DNA of 64,000 nucleotides. Origin: Pilatotrama ljubarskyi. Taxonomy: Eukaryota > Basidiomycota > Agaricomycetes > Polyporales > Polyporaceae. Under the pieces are notes generated by a model that searched no databases, was not told where the DNA came from, and was given only the letters and a program-made list of their open reading frames with translations. Each line of letters begins with the position of its first letter. The first letter of the stretch is position 1. Positions 1-11,800 of the stretch are shown here, piece by piece. The DNA is taken from the NCBI GenBank assembly GCA_022385805.1, contig MU277673.1, positions 492,511 through 556,510 of the forward strand, written 5' to 3'. The position numbers and the translations under genes are program-made.

Positions 1-3000
1 GTCACAAAGCACAATAGCTTGCCAGGGACAGATGACCAAGACAACACCAAGGCCTCCGGCGCGATAAACGTACGGTGTACACGGTTGGGGTGCAACTGTG
101 CTGCGCACCGTTCAGCATGCGGCTACTCTCGCATGATCCGCGCAAATTCTCACTGACACAATAGGAAACTTGAAGACATATGCGAGAACTGCATGAAATC
201 TGCCTCTGCCGCCTCGCGAAAATGACAACTCACTGGGCGTAGATCGTTTGGAAGTAGCCTGTTCTTCGGACATGAAGAAATAAGCTCGGTCATTTCCCAT
301 GCCAGCCTTACGGCCGTCGCAGGCCGGATGCTGCTTGCGCCACAGTCGCCTACACGGTCTCCGCGGAGAGGTCTAGTGTGCGTTAGTGCCATAAGCGCGA
401 ACGCTGCAATGAGGACGCCATACCTGTTCAAGGCCCATCTCTAAGAGGTGATCGTGGGCGGTCCTGAGAAGTCTGCCGTAAGTATTGGTGCGGAAGCATA
501 GGGAGAAGCGCCGAGCTTGCTGGACCAACGCCATAGACGTGGCATCGACTCTCCGGTGATCACTGGCGGACAAACTCACTCGGCAACTGTACGAATTCCG
601 GGAATGTCAGTCGCGCTTGAGACTGGTGACTTCTCTTGGTGCAGATGCCGAGGAGCCTTCTTTTCGAATGCTGCGCCCGACTTGAAAAACCCCGCCAGCG
701 CACCGCCCACAGGTATTGGATCACGATACTGAGATTCCACGGCTTCGATGAGTCCTATTTGTCTGAGAGACAGTCCGCCGGAGGTCGACTCACCTAGTAG
801 CTCGCCCGGGACACCATCATATGACAGACAGAGGCACTGAGAAATAAGGCAGCAACTTGACAGCGAGCTCCCTGACGTCCCGTTGGATCGGAGAATCGCG
901 AGTTGACGAGTCCTGTGTGGAATGCGGTAGATATTGAGCGGTGTGCACAGGACGATGTGAGCGCTTACATAGTCCCTCCGGCTCGAGCACACGCGCAGCA
1001 GAGAAGACGCCACGAAGCGTACATCGTCGTCGTACTCGCTGCTCCCACTTACAAGACGGCCAGCACCTGCCACCTACACTACGCCGCTGGCCACACTTGT
1101 GACATGCCCTGACCCGCCATCAGTGCACCCGGAGAACACGGAATTCTAGTGCGCACGGTGCCTGCAGAAGCACTCGCCAAGCCTCGGTAGTGTGCATCGT
1201 TGCGGCTCGCTTGTGGATCATCCACTCGCCAGCCGGTAGCGTGAGAGCGATAAGGGTGTTGTCGCAGAGGTTGCAGCAAACGGAGAGCGAATTACTGAAT
1301 ACATCACCGGTGCCTAACGCCCCCCACGAGGTGCGCTGCCCATGAAAAGGGAGAGGCTAGGAGGTCATGATGACGCCCACCCAGTGGCCGGATGGAGGAC
1401 AAGGAGTCGTGCGCCCAGCCAATCTCTGAGACCGTAGCGGAGGACAAGGATGGAGTAAGATCAGGCGTCATCCGCATATGGGCGCAAACCTACAAATTCC
1501 ATATCAGCGCGGATTGTCCTAGAAGGTCGTGGGCTGGAAATCTCTCACTGCAGATGTATGGATTGGGAGCTGGGCTGTGGGCTATGGGACCCGGTCCGCG
1601 CTCGTTCTGGGCTCGGAACCCCATAACCTTATACCAATGTCAGTCTCTTGAGAAAACCGAGCGTGATATTCTAGAGACTACTCACCGCCCAGTGTGATTC
1701 GTATGCGATGTTCTGCTAGAGCTAGATTGGCTCCCACAAAGGGACTGCTGGAGTATCCTCGCCATCCCAATATACGCAACGGCGCGGATAAAGCTGCCGG
1801 CGGCGACCGACGTGGTGGCGTAGACGCGAGACAAGAGGGCATGGCGGTAACAGAACGCTGTCAGGCGTGCGCTTGAGCCTCACGGCCTCCGGTCGCTCCT
1901 GTTATCGAGTGGACATCGCCGTCACGGCTATGTGGAGACCCGCTGGGAACCTTCTATCGACTTGTGGATATTCGACACAAGCATCGTGGAGGTCACTTGC
2001 AACGTCGGCGCTTCGACGTAGACGGAATCCATGTTCTCGGCAATACGATTACTCGTAGAACAACGCGCCGCATACGCCGTGGCGTGCGTGTTATGAGCAT
2101 ATACTATCGGTCCTGTCAAGCCAGGCGTGCTGCAGGTATCAGGACCTCCACACCAATACCAGTATTTGGGTGTATGCTCATACATAGCACAGTACATGCA
2201 AGAGGGACTAACCTCGTCGGCTACAAGCTAGAGCACCGCCACATCTTCAGGTCTGAGGGCATCGCAAACGACGTGGGTTGGTTTATCCTTTCTCGGCCGG
2301 TCCGAACCCCATTTCGCGAGAAAGGGAGAAGTCCTGTTGAAAAGACTCCGCCTGCGCCTTCGCAAGCATGGGCCCGTTCCGGGCAAGGGTCCGACGAGCC
2401 TGCCATGACCATATGCGCCCCGCTCGGTGGCAAAGAAGGAGGGCAGAACGCCTGTAGATCGTACGTGAATGGCGTGTACAACATACGAAAAGGATCACGG
2501 GTGCTCCTGGAGCACTCACCAATAGCAGCGAGGAGAACACTTTGGGCTGGTGGAGTACCGGCTCGGCCGGCTACCTAGGGTCATAGGAACATGTCCGCGT
2601 ATTTACGGGGGCCCACCGACGGGCTCATGGTGGTCAGAGCAGAAAAGGTGCCGGAAGTGTAGAGTTGAGGGTGTCGTGTCCTTGGCCGCCTGGGCTCTTC
2701 ACACTCGCACACAACCTAAGATAACTTCCGGCAACTTGCGAACCGCTTTGGGACACGCCACCTAAACCGTGAGTCTCAGCGAGCCTGCTGCTGCTCCCTT
2801 ATTGTCGACGCTCACCTCGCCGTAGAGTTCGCTGCTGCGAGGCATGCTCGGCCAGACTACCGTAATCTCGAGTCCCTTTACCAGCTTCCTTTTCCCCGAT
2901 GAGCCGGAAGAACCAGTGTTTCTTGTGACGCACCTCTATCGGACGCGGGATCTCTGCCCATAATGAACCCAGCGCTCGAGTCGTGCGCCGGGATGGCGTC

Positions 3001-5100
3001 CTCTGACTACTGCGCTCGTCCGCGGCGCCGCTATGGGGTGGAAAGAGTTCAGTCGGCCCGGCTGGACGCCTGCTGGCCAATCGTGTACGCCGCACTGTGC
3101 TCGAGGCAAGACCGCTGACGCTGCAGCGTGTAGGGCTCCGCCTTACATAAAATACGACTTTCCCCTCCGTCGGTCTCGGCGGGCTCGCCTTGGGAGACGG
3201 TGCGCTCGTACCGTACGATGGCCGGGACGCCGTGTGAAGGGCTCGAGTGAGGCGCTCGGACGCGCCGCACACGGTCTCGCTCGTCGGCGCCGCCGCTAGC
3301 CATCGCCATCCCGTACGGGCCTCCATCGGTGGCAAACGACCACAACTTGACGAGCGCTGCCAGGCTCTTACAAGGGCCTGATGACGAAGATGACGGAGGC
3401 TCGCGGACCTGGAAGAGACGCATGCTTCGGACGGTTCCGCGTAGCATCCTTCGCCGGCCGCAATAACCCGTCTGAGCGGCCATTGAATGGGAAAGGCGGT
3501 CGGCCTTGCGATCGGAACGAATTGATGCCGTGGATGCCAACGATTCAGACTGCCACTGTCAGGTACACAGACGCAGGATAGGGACGCCTCGCTCCCTCAC
3601 CTACCCCCTTGAACGTTTACTGCTCCGTAGTGCCGAGCTCTAGCTGCGGCGCCGCGTTGACTCCAGTGCAGACAGTCTCAATTCCCGAACGAGTATTCTA
3701 TGCTCGAGATTGGGAAGGATATTTCACAGCGGCATTCAAACAAGTTCCCAATGCATTATCTGATAACCTTTATAAGGCATCCAGGAACACCCAGAGTCAT
3801 TTGGTCATGCTGAACTCTAGGTCACACCGGTGCCGGACGGCACATCGATTCACAAGGATCAGAGGGTGCTGGAAGTGGTCATATGTTTTTTGTGAGCACT
3901 CATTGTGGCTCGTCCGAGTAGAGACAGATCCTGCAATCACAAGCAGGAATTAGGCCAATTATGAGCTCATCTGCACATAGAACGAACGCTGGCGTCCAGC
4001 AGGCACCGACATGAGGAGAGGACACAGAGAGCGTCCTGCATAGTTACGTACAGGGAGATATGGTACGTGGGAAAGGAGGTCGGGAATGTATCGCGCGAGG
4101 CTCGCGGCCGCAATCACTCTTGTGATGACCGTCCCGACCCTGGTTTGGAAGGGTGTGGAATCGAGGGCAGGGCGGTCGAGGCTGCTCGGGGAGCAGTGTG
4201 TAAGAGCGGGAGGCCGGATGCCAGCCTCGTGAGCACGGACGGGACATGGGCGGATAGGAGGGCGAGAGAGGGCACGGGGACAGGGAAACGCTGTGGGATT
4301 GCCGGGGAGAGGTGGAGCATATGGAGATGCGGTCGCAGCGGTCAGTGAGCTGGCTAAGAATGGTGGAAGGAAGGGCGAGAGAGGGAGGAGGAAAAGGGGT
4401 GCCTGAGATGTGGCACTGGCAGTAACTGTGCTGATACGGCGATGGCCGGTGCCTCGTCTGTGCAGTTGCTTTGTGCCTCGAGGACGCGCAGGGCTGAGCG
4501 GGGCGGGCCAGCAGCACTGGGCGCACGCACGACGCAGCGTCTCGGGGCGAAAGAAGCTCTCCGGAAGAAGAGAGCTGGACGAGAGAAGACCGCTCGTAAA
4601 GTAGGAAGCCCGGGACAAATAGGAAGTCCGCAATACACACATTTCCGGGGGGCCGCATATTTCGGCGCCGTGAACCACCCTAATCAGGCAGGCGGCTAGA
4701 CGGCGCCAGAAAGTGGGCGGAGAGTTGCTGGTTCGGGCGCCTGGTTCGGGACGAAAACGGGGGCGAGGGTTGGCTGTGTTTGTGATTGAGTAGAAATACC
4801 CGGGGCGCTCTGCGCGCGTGCAGGCACATTTCTGTACGCTCTTCTCTGTCTACGTCCACCACTCCCCGTCCCCGTCTCCGTCAAGGCTCCCGTCCGGCCT
4901 TTTCTTTACGACCTTGCACGAACTTGCACGACGTTCAGAATCATCTTTTTATCTTCCTCCATCCGCACTCCACCGTCCGCACTCGCCTCGGCTTCACGAC
5001 CTGCCCCACACCGCTTCCATCGTTCACACTTGAGGTGCGGCCCTGTGCCTTATTGTTCGTCCGCCCGCAGTAGACGTTACCATCCGCCCAGATCTGCACA
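1..5100. other. Gene-poor region without a recognisable gene
   Basis: About 5 kb in which I recognise no protein family on either strand. Open frames exist up to about 240 codons (for example on the minus strand near 3959-4678) but they overlap on both strands, carry no familiar motif, and look like chance frames of GC-rich DNA. From roughly 4040 to 4700 the plus strand is strikingly purine-rich, and from about 4850 to 5080 it turns pyrimidine-rich. No terminal inverted repeat, tandem array, tRNA or rRNA was found by eye. It may be intergenic DNA, decayed transposon sequence, or hold a lineage-specific gene that I cannot recognise. Confidence 0.5.
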
Positions 5101-5196
5101 TTCTATACTCTCGTTTCCAACACTTTGAGGTGTGTATGCTCTCCGTGCATCGTCACCCCTCCCGGTCTCGGATGTTGACTCTGCGTGGCAGCAATC
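4850..5196 (+). promoter_or_regulatory. Pyrimidine-rich leader/promoter of the Ras gene
   Basis: The plus strand becomes rich in C and T between about 4850 and 5080, with runs such as cactccccgtccccgtctcc, directly upstream of the Ras start codon. CT-rich tracts of this kind are common just upstream of transcription starts in filamentous fungi. No clear TATA box is visible. The function is inferred from position and composition only. Confidence 0.3.
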
Positions 5197-6066
5197 ATGG
5201 ACAGCTGGAGAGTTGCCGTTCTTGGTGATGGTGGTGTAGGAAAGACTGCATTGGCTGTACAAGTGAGTATTCCTGCCGTACCGCATGCTTGGCCTTCTGA
5301 AATTGAACCGCTGTCGCCCCTAGTTTACGCTCAACTGCTTTGTTGGTACGTCTTTATGCCTCCGTCCCTCGGACACGCTCTCAAGCCCGCTCCTCCTTGC
5401 TGCGGCGTCTCACAGAGGTAGGCATCCTCTGGTCACTTCACTGACGTCAAGCCACTGACATCAGGCCAGACTTACGACCCAACGATAGAAGATGCGTATC
5501 GCAAGCAACTCGTAGTCGACAATCGCATGTGTTTCGTGGAAGTGATCGATACAGCAGGACAAGGTGTGTTCGCATGAAGTGCAGTGCTCGACAACAGCTC
5601 ATCATCCCACGTGTCGCGACAGAGGAATACGCGACACTTCGTGACCAATGGGTCCGGTAAGCTTCTAGCGTCCTCTCTAACCATCTATGGATGCGAATAT
5701 TGCCACAGGGAAGGCCAAGGCTTTATCTTGGTCTACTCAATCGCGTCGAGGGCGACGTTCGAGCGACTCGACGTCTTCCGGCAGGCAATGTTGAAGGTCA
5801 AGCGACAGAAGCCGGTCTTCATGCTTGTCGGCAACAAGTGCGACAAACAGTTCGAACGGGAGGTGTCGAGAGAGGAGGGTGCGGCGCTGGCGCGGCAGTT
5901 CGGCTGCGAGTTCCTAGAGACATCAGCAAAAACGGCGCACAACGTGGAACGCCTCTTCATGAACCTGGTTCGCCTGCTACGATCCACGAAGCAGCAAGAA
6001 CAAGGTGTACAAGGCCCCATACGGTCACCGGAGAAGGAGAAGAAGCGCAAGTGTTTTATCATGTAG
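5197..6066 (+). CDS. Ras2-like small GTPase
   Basis: Membrane-anchored GTP-binding switch of the Ras family, about 215 residues from at least five exons. Visible motifs in order: P-loop [10 protein letters not shown] near the N-terminus; effector/switch I region [12 protein letters not shown]; switch [21 protein letters not shown] for guanine specificity; ETSAK; C-terminal CAAX box CFIM for prenylation, preceded by a lysine-rich stretch (EKEKKRK). The switch II continuation [16 protein letters not shown] resembles fungal Ras2/RasB rather than Ras1 or Rsr1. Exon 1 (5197-5262) encodes exactly 22 residues up to AVQ. Splices were placed at GTGAGT (5263), after NCFVG, inside GQ|EE (as in other Ras genes) and after WVR. 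Fungal Ras proteins steer polarity, mating and cAMP signalling; which pathway applies here is not visible. Confidence 0.93.
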
Positions 6067-6528
6067 GGCACATTCAGGACTATATAGAACTGACCCCCAT
6101 CTCTCCACCTGCTTACCTCGTTTTATGATACCACGTCTTCTTCCTTTCTCTCGTTGGGTTATTACGTCTTCGGGCTCCGTTTCGGGGGGTCTTGCGGCCC
6201 TTTGACGATCTCCTCACTTGCTTCTCAATGTACATATATCCCCTCTCACGTAAAGTGGCTGTACATTGCTGTGGATGGTGTTTTGCTGAACGTCGTTCCG
6301 TTGCTGCGCTCGAGAGGACCATGACATACGGTAAATAGAGGTCCGTGCTTGTCAGATCTGCAGACTGGTACCGGAGTCCGGTACCGCAGCGTACCGCTCG
6401 CTATGACGCCTTCAAGAGGGCCGTAGCAACTGTCTATTATCTGGGGTATTTCAGGACACGGCGTTGACAGATCGATGTGCTGCATCAACGTCTGCGGTCG
6501 AGACTGTGCAATGTAGTAACGCCTGCTA

Positions 6529-6703
6529 AGGGCCTGGTCGGCTGCCCGTGAAATACATCTCACACGTGAGTGCGGAATGTGGCTCCCACTGGAAATTTCG
6601 CGCAAGCGCCCGTTAAGCGCTCACATGTGAGTTGCAACTCGCACTCACACCACTGATTTTGGCGGGGCGTGAGTTGTATCTCACGGGCAGCCGACCAGGC
6701 CCT
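6529..6703. mobile_element. MITE-like element with 35-bp terminal inverted repeats
   Basis: A 175-bp non-coding element. Its left end (6529-6563) begins AGGGCCTGGTCGGCTGCCCG and its right end (6669-6703) is the inverse complement with 33 of 35 bases matching (two substitutions, no gaps). The interior holds CTCACACGTGAG (6559-6570) and the perfect palindrome CTCACATGTGAG (6620-6631). It has no coding capacity. A clean target-site duplication is not visible: the flanks GCCTGCTA and AATACTAC do not match well. Size, long inverted ends and lack of a gene fit a miniature inverted-repeat transposable element. The terminal AGGGCC resembles hAT-type ends, but the superfamily is not settled. Confidence 0.8.
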
Positions 6704-7788
6704 AATACTACGAAGCCAGCTATGACAAGTGCAAGGGTCACCTGGGCTCCCGGAGGACATCCGTGTAAACGGCGAACTCTTCTATGCGTAGCTGACCACA
6801 ACATCTATCTTGCGGCCTACCATGCGTGGAAGCGTCTGCACCGTCAACTGCGAGATGGCGTCAGCACCGGGTGAGCACCCTCCTCGAGGGCAGCCCGAGA
6901 ACGGGGGGTGCATACCCACGCGCGGATTCAGAGGATGTGCAGAAGCAGTGGCTTCGACGATGGGTGGTCGACTTGCCGCGTGCTCCGCTGCGTTCCAATC
7001 CGTGCCTTGCGGTCGGGATTTTGGTGTGCGGAGGGCAAGGGACAGCTGTGGCCGACGAAGCGATGGTAATCGAGAGCCCCGGCCTGCCGCTGCGCAGATG
7101 CGAGGATGGCGACGCCTCTCTTCCGCCCTTCTCGGACTGCGTGCTCGACGTCACTTCGGATACGCGCTCATGAGTACAGCGGCCGGGGTTCCGCATGCTT
7201 CGCGGCCCGTTTGCTTCATGAAGCTTTGAAGCTGAAGCACTGGTCGGGCGCGTGTGAAGCCGTCCTGTCTTGCCCGTGGGCTTCCTCCTGCACTGCGAGC
7301 GGCCTGCTTTTCGGTGTTCAGACAGTAACCACCGCTCGCCCTCGACAGCCGCGCGCTACTCACACTGACGGTGTTGAGCAATGCTATTTCACCCAGCGGC
7401 CGGAGCGATCATTCCCCGCACGAGCCATGACAGATCTTGACAACTCGCGCTTGGGGTTCGGCACCATGTCTGGAAGTCTATGAGGTACGTTATTATGCAT
7501 ATACGCGCTTGATTTGACTGCGCTAAGGCACGCAGACCGTAGTCTCGTCTAGCCTCTTCCTGATATCGTATATGGGGTGAGCCGTAACTGACGCTCATAG
7601 CTCCGACTACGCCGGAACTGACCTTCTCACAGACTTCTGCGGCAGGCTATCGCAAACAGGACTCACTGAATCGTGTCGCAATTGTGTATTGTGCAACGCG
7701 TTCGTCGCCACTGAACTGCTGCGCATCCAGGTATATACGGATCGACGTACACTAGCTCGATTCCAAAACCGTCCCAAGGGTGTCAAGG
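6704..7788. other. Intergenic region, no supported gene
   Basis: Between the small inverted-repeat element and the 3' end of the PMP24 gene. Several overlapping open frames of 100-140 codons occur on the plus strand (around 6810-7480), but none shows a known motif, a convincing splice pattern, or consistent coding character. I see nothing that supports a gene here. Confidence 0.4.
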
Positions 7789-8524
7789 CTACTTGTTGTG
7801 CCATAAGAGCGTCCGCAGGTTATTCCAGTGCTCCGAGTCGCGGTAGAGGTACGTCATGGAGTTGAACATGCCCGGCTGGATCGTCTCTCCGCGCTCGTTG
7901 AAGAGCCACATGACTGCACCCCAGCAGACGGCGGCGAAGATGGAGAACTGGGTCGCGTCCGGAGGGAGCGGGCGCACGCCAGATGACGCGGTCGAGGACA
8001 TGTTGTAGGGCGACTTCGCGCGCGAAAGGAAGGAAGCGACCACTCGGGAGCAGACGTATAGAACGATCTGGCCGACGAGGGTTGAGTGCAGTCTCCCATG
8101 AATCGAGCGCAGTACACTCACCTGCTCGTTCACGGCGTTCCGGTCGCCAAACACCACGTATCCTCCAATGAGACCGGCGATGAAGGTGTCAAAGCTCCGC
8201 TCCTTGCCGCCGTTCAACTTCTTCTGTACGAGCAGCAGGGTCTTGTACAGGGAGACGAACTTGGCCAAGTTGAGCGCATGTTGCTTTGTGGCGCGGTATA
8301 TCGTCCTTAGCCGCGTCTGCCAACTGCATCCGGAAAGGTGAGCATAGATTCTGGTCAGACAAAGTAGACGATACGGACTCTCCGCGGCCGAAGAGGATGG
8401 CCATAATCAACGCATGAGGGAAGCGGACCTTCACGCCATACACGAAGCCGTTCCGAGCACCTTTGAGAATGGCGAGGTAGTCATGGTATGCGGGGTTGCT
8501 CAGGATCGCATCTAGTCCGGACAT
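7789..8524 (-). CDS. Peroxisomal membrane protein 4 (PMP24, Tim17/Tim22/Tim23/PMP24 family)
   Basis: Multi-pass membrane protein of the peroxisome. Exon 1 from ATG 8524 encodes MSGLDAILSNPAYHDYLAIL and GVKVRFPHALIMAILFGRG, matching the PXMP4 N-terminus (repeated RNG/KVR...PHALVM pattern). An intron with donor GTCCGTATC and acceptor GATGCAG joins it to WQTRLRTIYRATKQHALNLAKFV. The next exon carries KTLLLVQKKLNG, the glycine-rich IAGLIGGYVVFGDRNAVNEQ typical of the Tim17/22/23 fold, and a second intron leads to the C-terminal half with IVLYVCSRVVASF and FAAVCWGAVMWLFN. PXMP4 abundance depends on Pex19, whose gene lies at the far end of this window. The precise biochemical role of PMP24 is unsettled in all organisms. 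Confidence 0.88.
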
Positions 8525-8892
8525 GGTGGCGCACGAAAGAGCGAACGAGAGGGACTGGAGACCCCCGCGGGGGACCGCAAGAGGCTGTATAAGTCAAGCA
8601 GGATGCAGTGCGCACGGCGCGCGCTGGCACCACATCGCAAAGAAGCCGACGCCATTGACGCCCATGCGGGGATATCACATGGATCGACGTTGTTAACTGT
8701 ACTTATGCACGCGACTGAAGCTTTCCTCTGAGTACTAGGTCCACCGTTGACGTCGCACCGGACTCGGTCGCAGGATCGGAGCCATCTTCACCATGTGAGA
8801 CGACCATAGAGATGAAGAAGCACAGAACGCGAATGCATAACAAGAGTTATAGTACAGTCTCACAGTGCAGAAGCAGTTCCTCAGCGAAAGCC

Positions 8893-11800
8893 TCACTTCT
8901 TCTCTGAGACGTTGGACGACTCGAAGTAGTCATCTTTGAAGTCGAACTTGTCATGTGTCGTGCATTCGATCTGTAACAATTCAGTGACAGAGTCAACTGC
9001 CACAGAAATCCGTGATGTCTGCGTGAGCGACGTACCCCATATTTACTGCTCTCGGCAAGGAAGGCGTCCTGCTTAGTCCTGAAGACGACAAACCGCCGAT
9101 AGTTGTCCATGATCGCCGGTTGCATCTGCAGCCGCACAAGATCCCGTACGATCTCTTTCTCGAGGGCCAACGGGAGATCAGCCTCAGCTGTGTTCGCGAA
9201 TTGTTCCGCGGCCAGCTTCAGGCACTCCTCCAGGATACCCCTCGCATTCAATCCCCCGAGACGAAACATCCACCGTGTCCAGAGGACCGTCGGCTCGCCC
9301 TGCGCAGGAGGATCGCGAGTTACCTGGGGGGCCTGTAGAAGCGCAAGAGAGCCGTCCTCAATTGCCCTGAGGAGATCCTCGTAGATAAAGTTGCCCCTGT
9401 CGTCGGGTTAGACAACGAAGCGGGAGTGAACATAGGAACAGCCTCTTACTCGTCATAAACCTGGAGCGGATTGAGGCCTTGACAGCTGAGCTTCGCGACC
9501 ATGGCCACCACGGCCGGCAGTACATAGCATTCCCACAGAGGATGCTCCGCGATCTGGCTGATACGCTCGAAGATACGATAATGCCCCTGGATGATTGCAG
9601 TTGGCGTGAACGTCACAATCCCGCCTGCCGCAGGCGTTAGCAGAGCGAGCCGGAGCCAACCGCAGAAATCACCTATGGGGAAAAGCTCACGGATGCCCCA
9701 GCGTTCTCTTGGCACACTCGGATGCGTGCCATACGTCACAAAACGCAGGTCCGGGTGTTTGGATCGCCTTTCTGCTAAGGCCGGGAGGCAATGCAGCTTG
9801 GATAGCGCCCCTACGTGTATGAAGACGACTCGCGCGTCCGCCTTGTATCGCACATCCTGCGACGCACATGTGGATAGGATCTCCTTGAGCATCAAGGTCT
9901 CATACCCTAGGGACTCGTGCCCACGGCCCGCCGAAGTCATATCGCCAGGGGCATACCAGATGCAGTACGGATGATTCGGAACGACGAGGAAGTCATAGAG
10001 GGCCTTCGGAAAGCCCAATACGTGGAGTGCTTGGTGGAAGCGTCGCTGGGTGACGACCTTGCGCCCGTCCATCTCGAGCATTGGGATGAAAGCAGGATCC
10101 AAGGTGGTCCCGAGTGTTGACGTCCTAGGCTTCCAGTGTAACCGCTGGAAATCCTTCGCTTTCAATTCCCAGGGAACGAGGGCGGCCTGCAATAGGGCAT
10201 CGCCAGCCTGACCTGGCGGAACTTTGAGGTAGTGTGCGGCTATAGGGTGTCCAGCGGGAAACAGTATGAGCAAGGCGGCGGAGGTCTCTTCGACATAGAG
10301 ATGCGCATAGCAAAACTATTGACAACTATCGTCGGAATCGCTCCGGCAGAACAACGCTGTGAGCACTCACGAATGATCTCTTCATCATGTATACAGCAAT
10401 CTGCTTCACGGCGTCCGCATCTTTGTCTTCCGAAGGTGTGACCTTCGCGAACTGCTGCACTCGCGCGCAGGCCTCTAGAAAGATAGGGAGTGACGCGATG
10501 TCGTGAAATGCAGACAGGCGGATGCTGTCACCCTTCATGCAGATACTGAAGCGTAGGCCGTTCGGCAACGGGTCTGTAGGGTCATGCAGAGTGATCTCGC
10601 ATACTCGCTCTGCCTTCTCCCGGCTCACATCTATGAACATCTCCCCAGACCATCTCCACTTCTTGCCGATGCTGTGTACCGGTCAGTACAGAAGAGGAGC
10701 CGACCGTCTTACACGTACCGTGGCAGTGGTGGAGGTTTTCTTGCAGGAGCAGATATATTGGGTGTCGTAGGAGTGTCAGGTGTGGATTCCTCGCTATTCA
10801 AGAATTGAGCTCAATTTCTAGAAGGCAAACGTATAGCCATACCGCATAGGTGCTGCAATGCTTCATCGGTATCAGCCGGAGACCAACAAAATAGATGACG
10901 AGTTGACATACTCAGGAGGCATGATGTTTGAGAGAAACTTGTCCGCATCTGCGAGCGTGTTCTGCGGGGCCGATTGCATGGACGTACGCCGGGGAATCGG
11001 CAATGTTGGACGTCTGCAAGAGGCGCGGTCAGTCGCTCAGCAGGTGTGGATGACAGTGTTGACCACTACCTGGCTTCGCCGGACATCCGAGCTAAAGGAG
11101 GATTTGACTCCGCAGTTGGTGTCGGCAGGTCTACAGACATGGGAGACTGAACATTGTCGGATATAGATGTCGAGCGTCTGGGTAACGCAGGAGCAGTTGG
11201 ACTCTGGGTTTGTATAGGTGACTGAGCAGCGGCGGCACTCTTCTTCTTGAACGAGAATGCATTCAGATCAAGCTTCTGAGTAGCCGGGCGTGTACCAGGG
11301 GGAAGGGGAGGGTCAGGAGCGGAGGCAGTGCCAGTGGCGGTGGTGGGCGGGACAGGAGGCTGGTGGCCACGCTGGGCTAAGCGAGCTTTGGTCGAGTTCC
11401 CCGCTGTGCCAGTGATAACCATAGGCATCTCCATGACCTGCCGCTTGCGATGACGGTTCGAGCCTCCATCATCAACGGAGGGACGCTTCATGGGGATGGT
11501 TGTGCCCTTCGGTACTTGATCCGCAGTACTTGATGTAACCGTACCAAGTGCGACTTCTGGAGAGGACGCCTTCTCGGAGAAGAGGGACCCAGCGGATTCG
11601 CTCCCGGAGTCGTGCTGACGTTCGTCCTGGCCGGTCGATGGGCCCTTCTGCGGACACCATCAGCAGAGGCACTATATATCGATAGGCGGACCCTACCACA
11701 GCTGATGCGCTGAAAGAAGCAGTAGCTTTGCCCGGTTCCGGGGGAGCAGGTCTAGACTTCCTATGTTTGGCTAGCGGCTCGTCTTCGTCGTCTGACTTCA

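Noticed and set aside
3959..4678. A 239-codon minus-strand frame
   Set aside because: Low-complexity Pro/Ser/Leu content from the purine-rich plus strand, overlapped by other frames of similar size, no motif.
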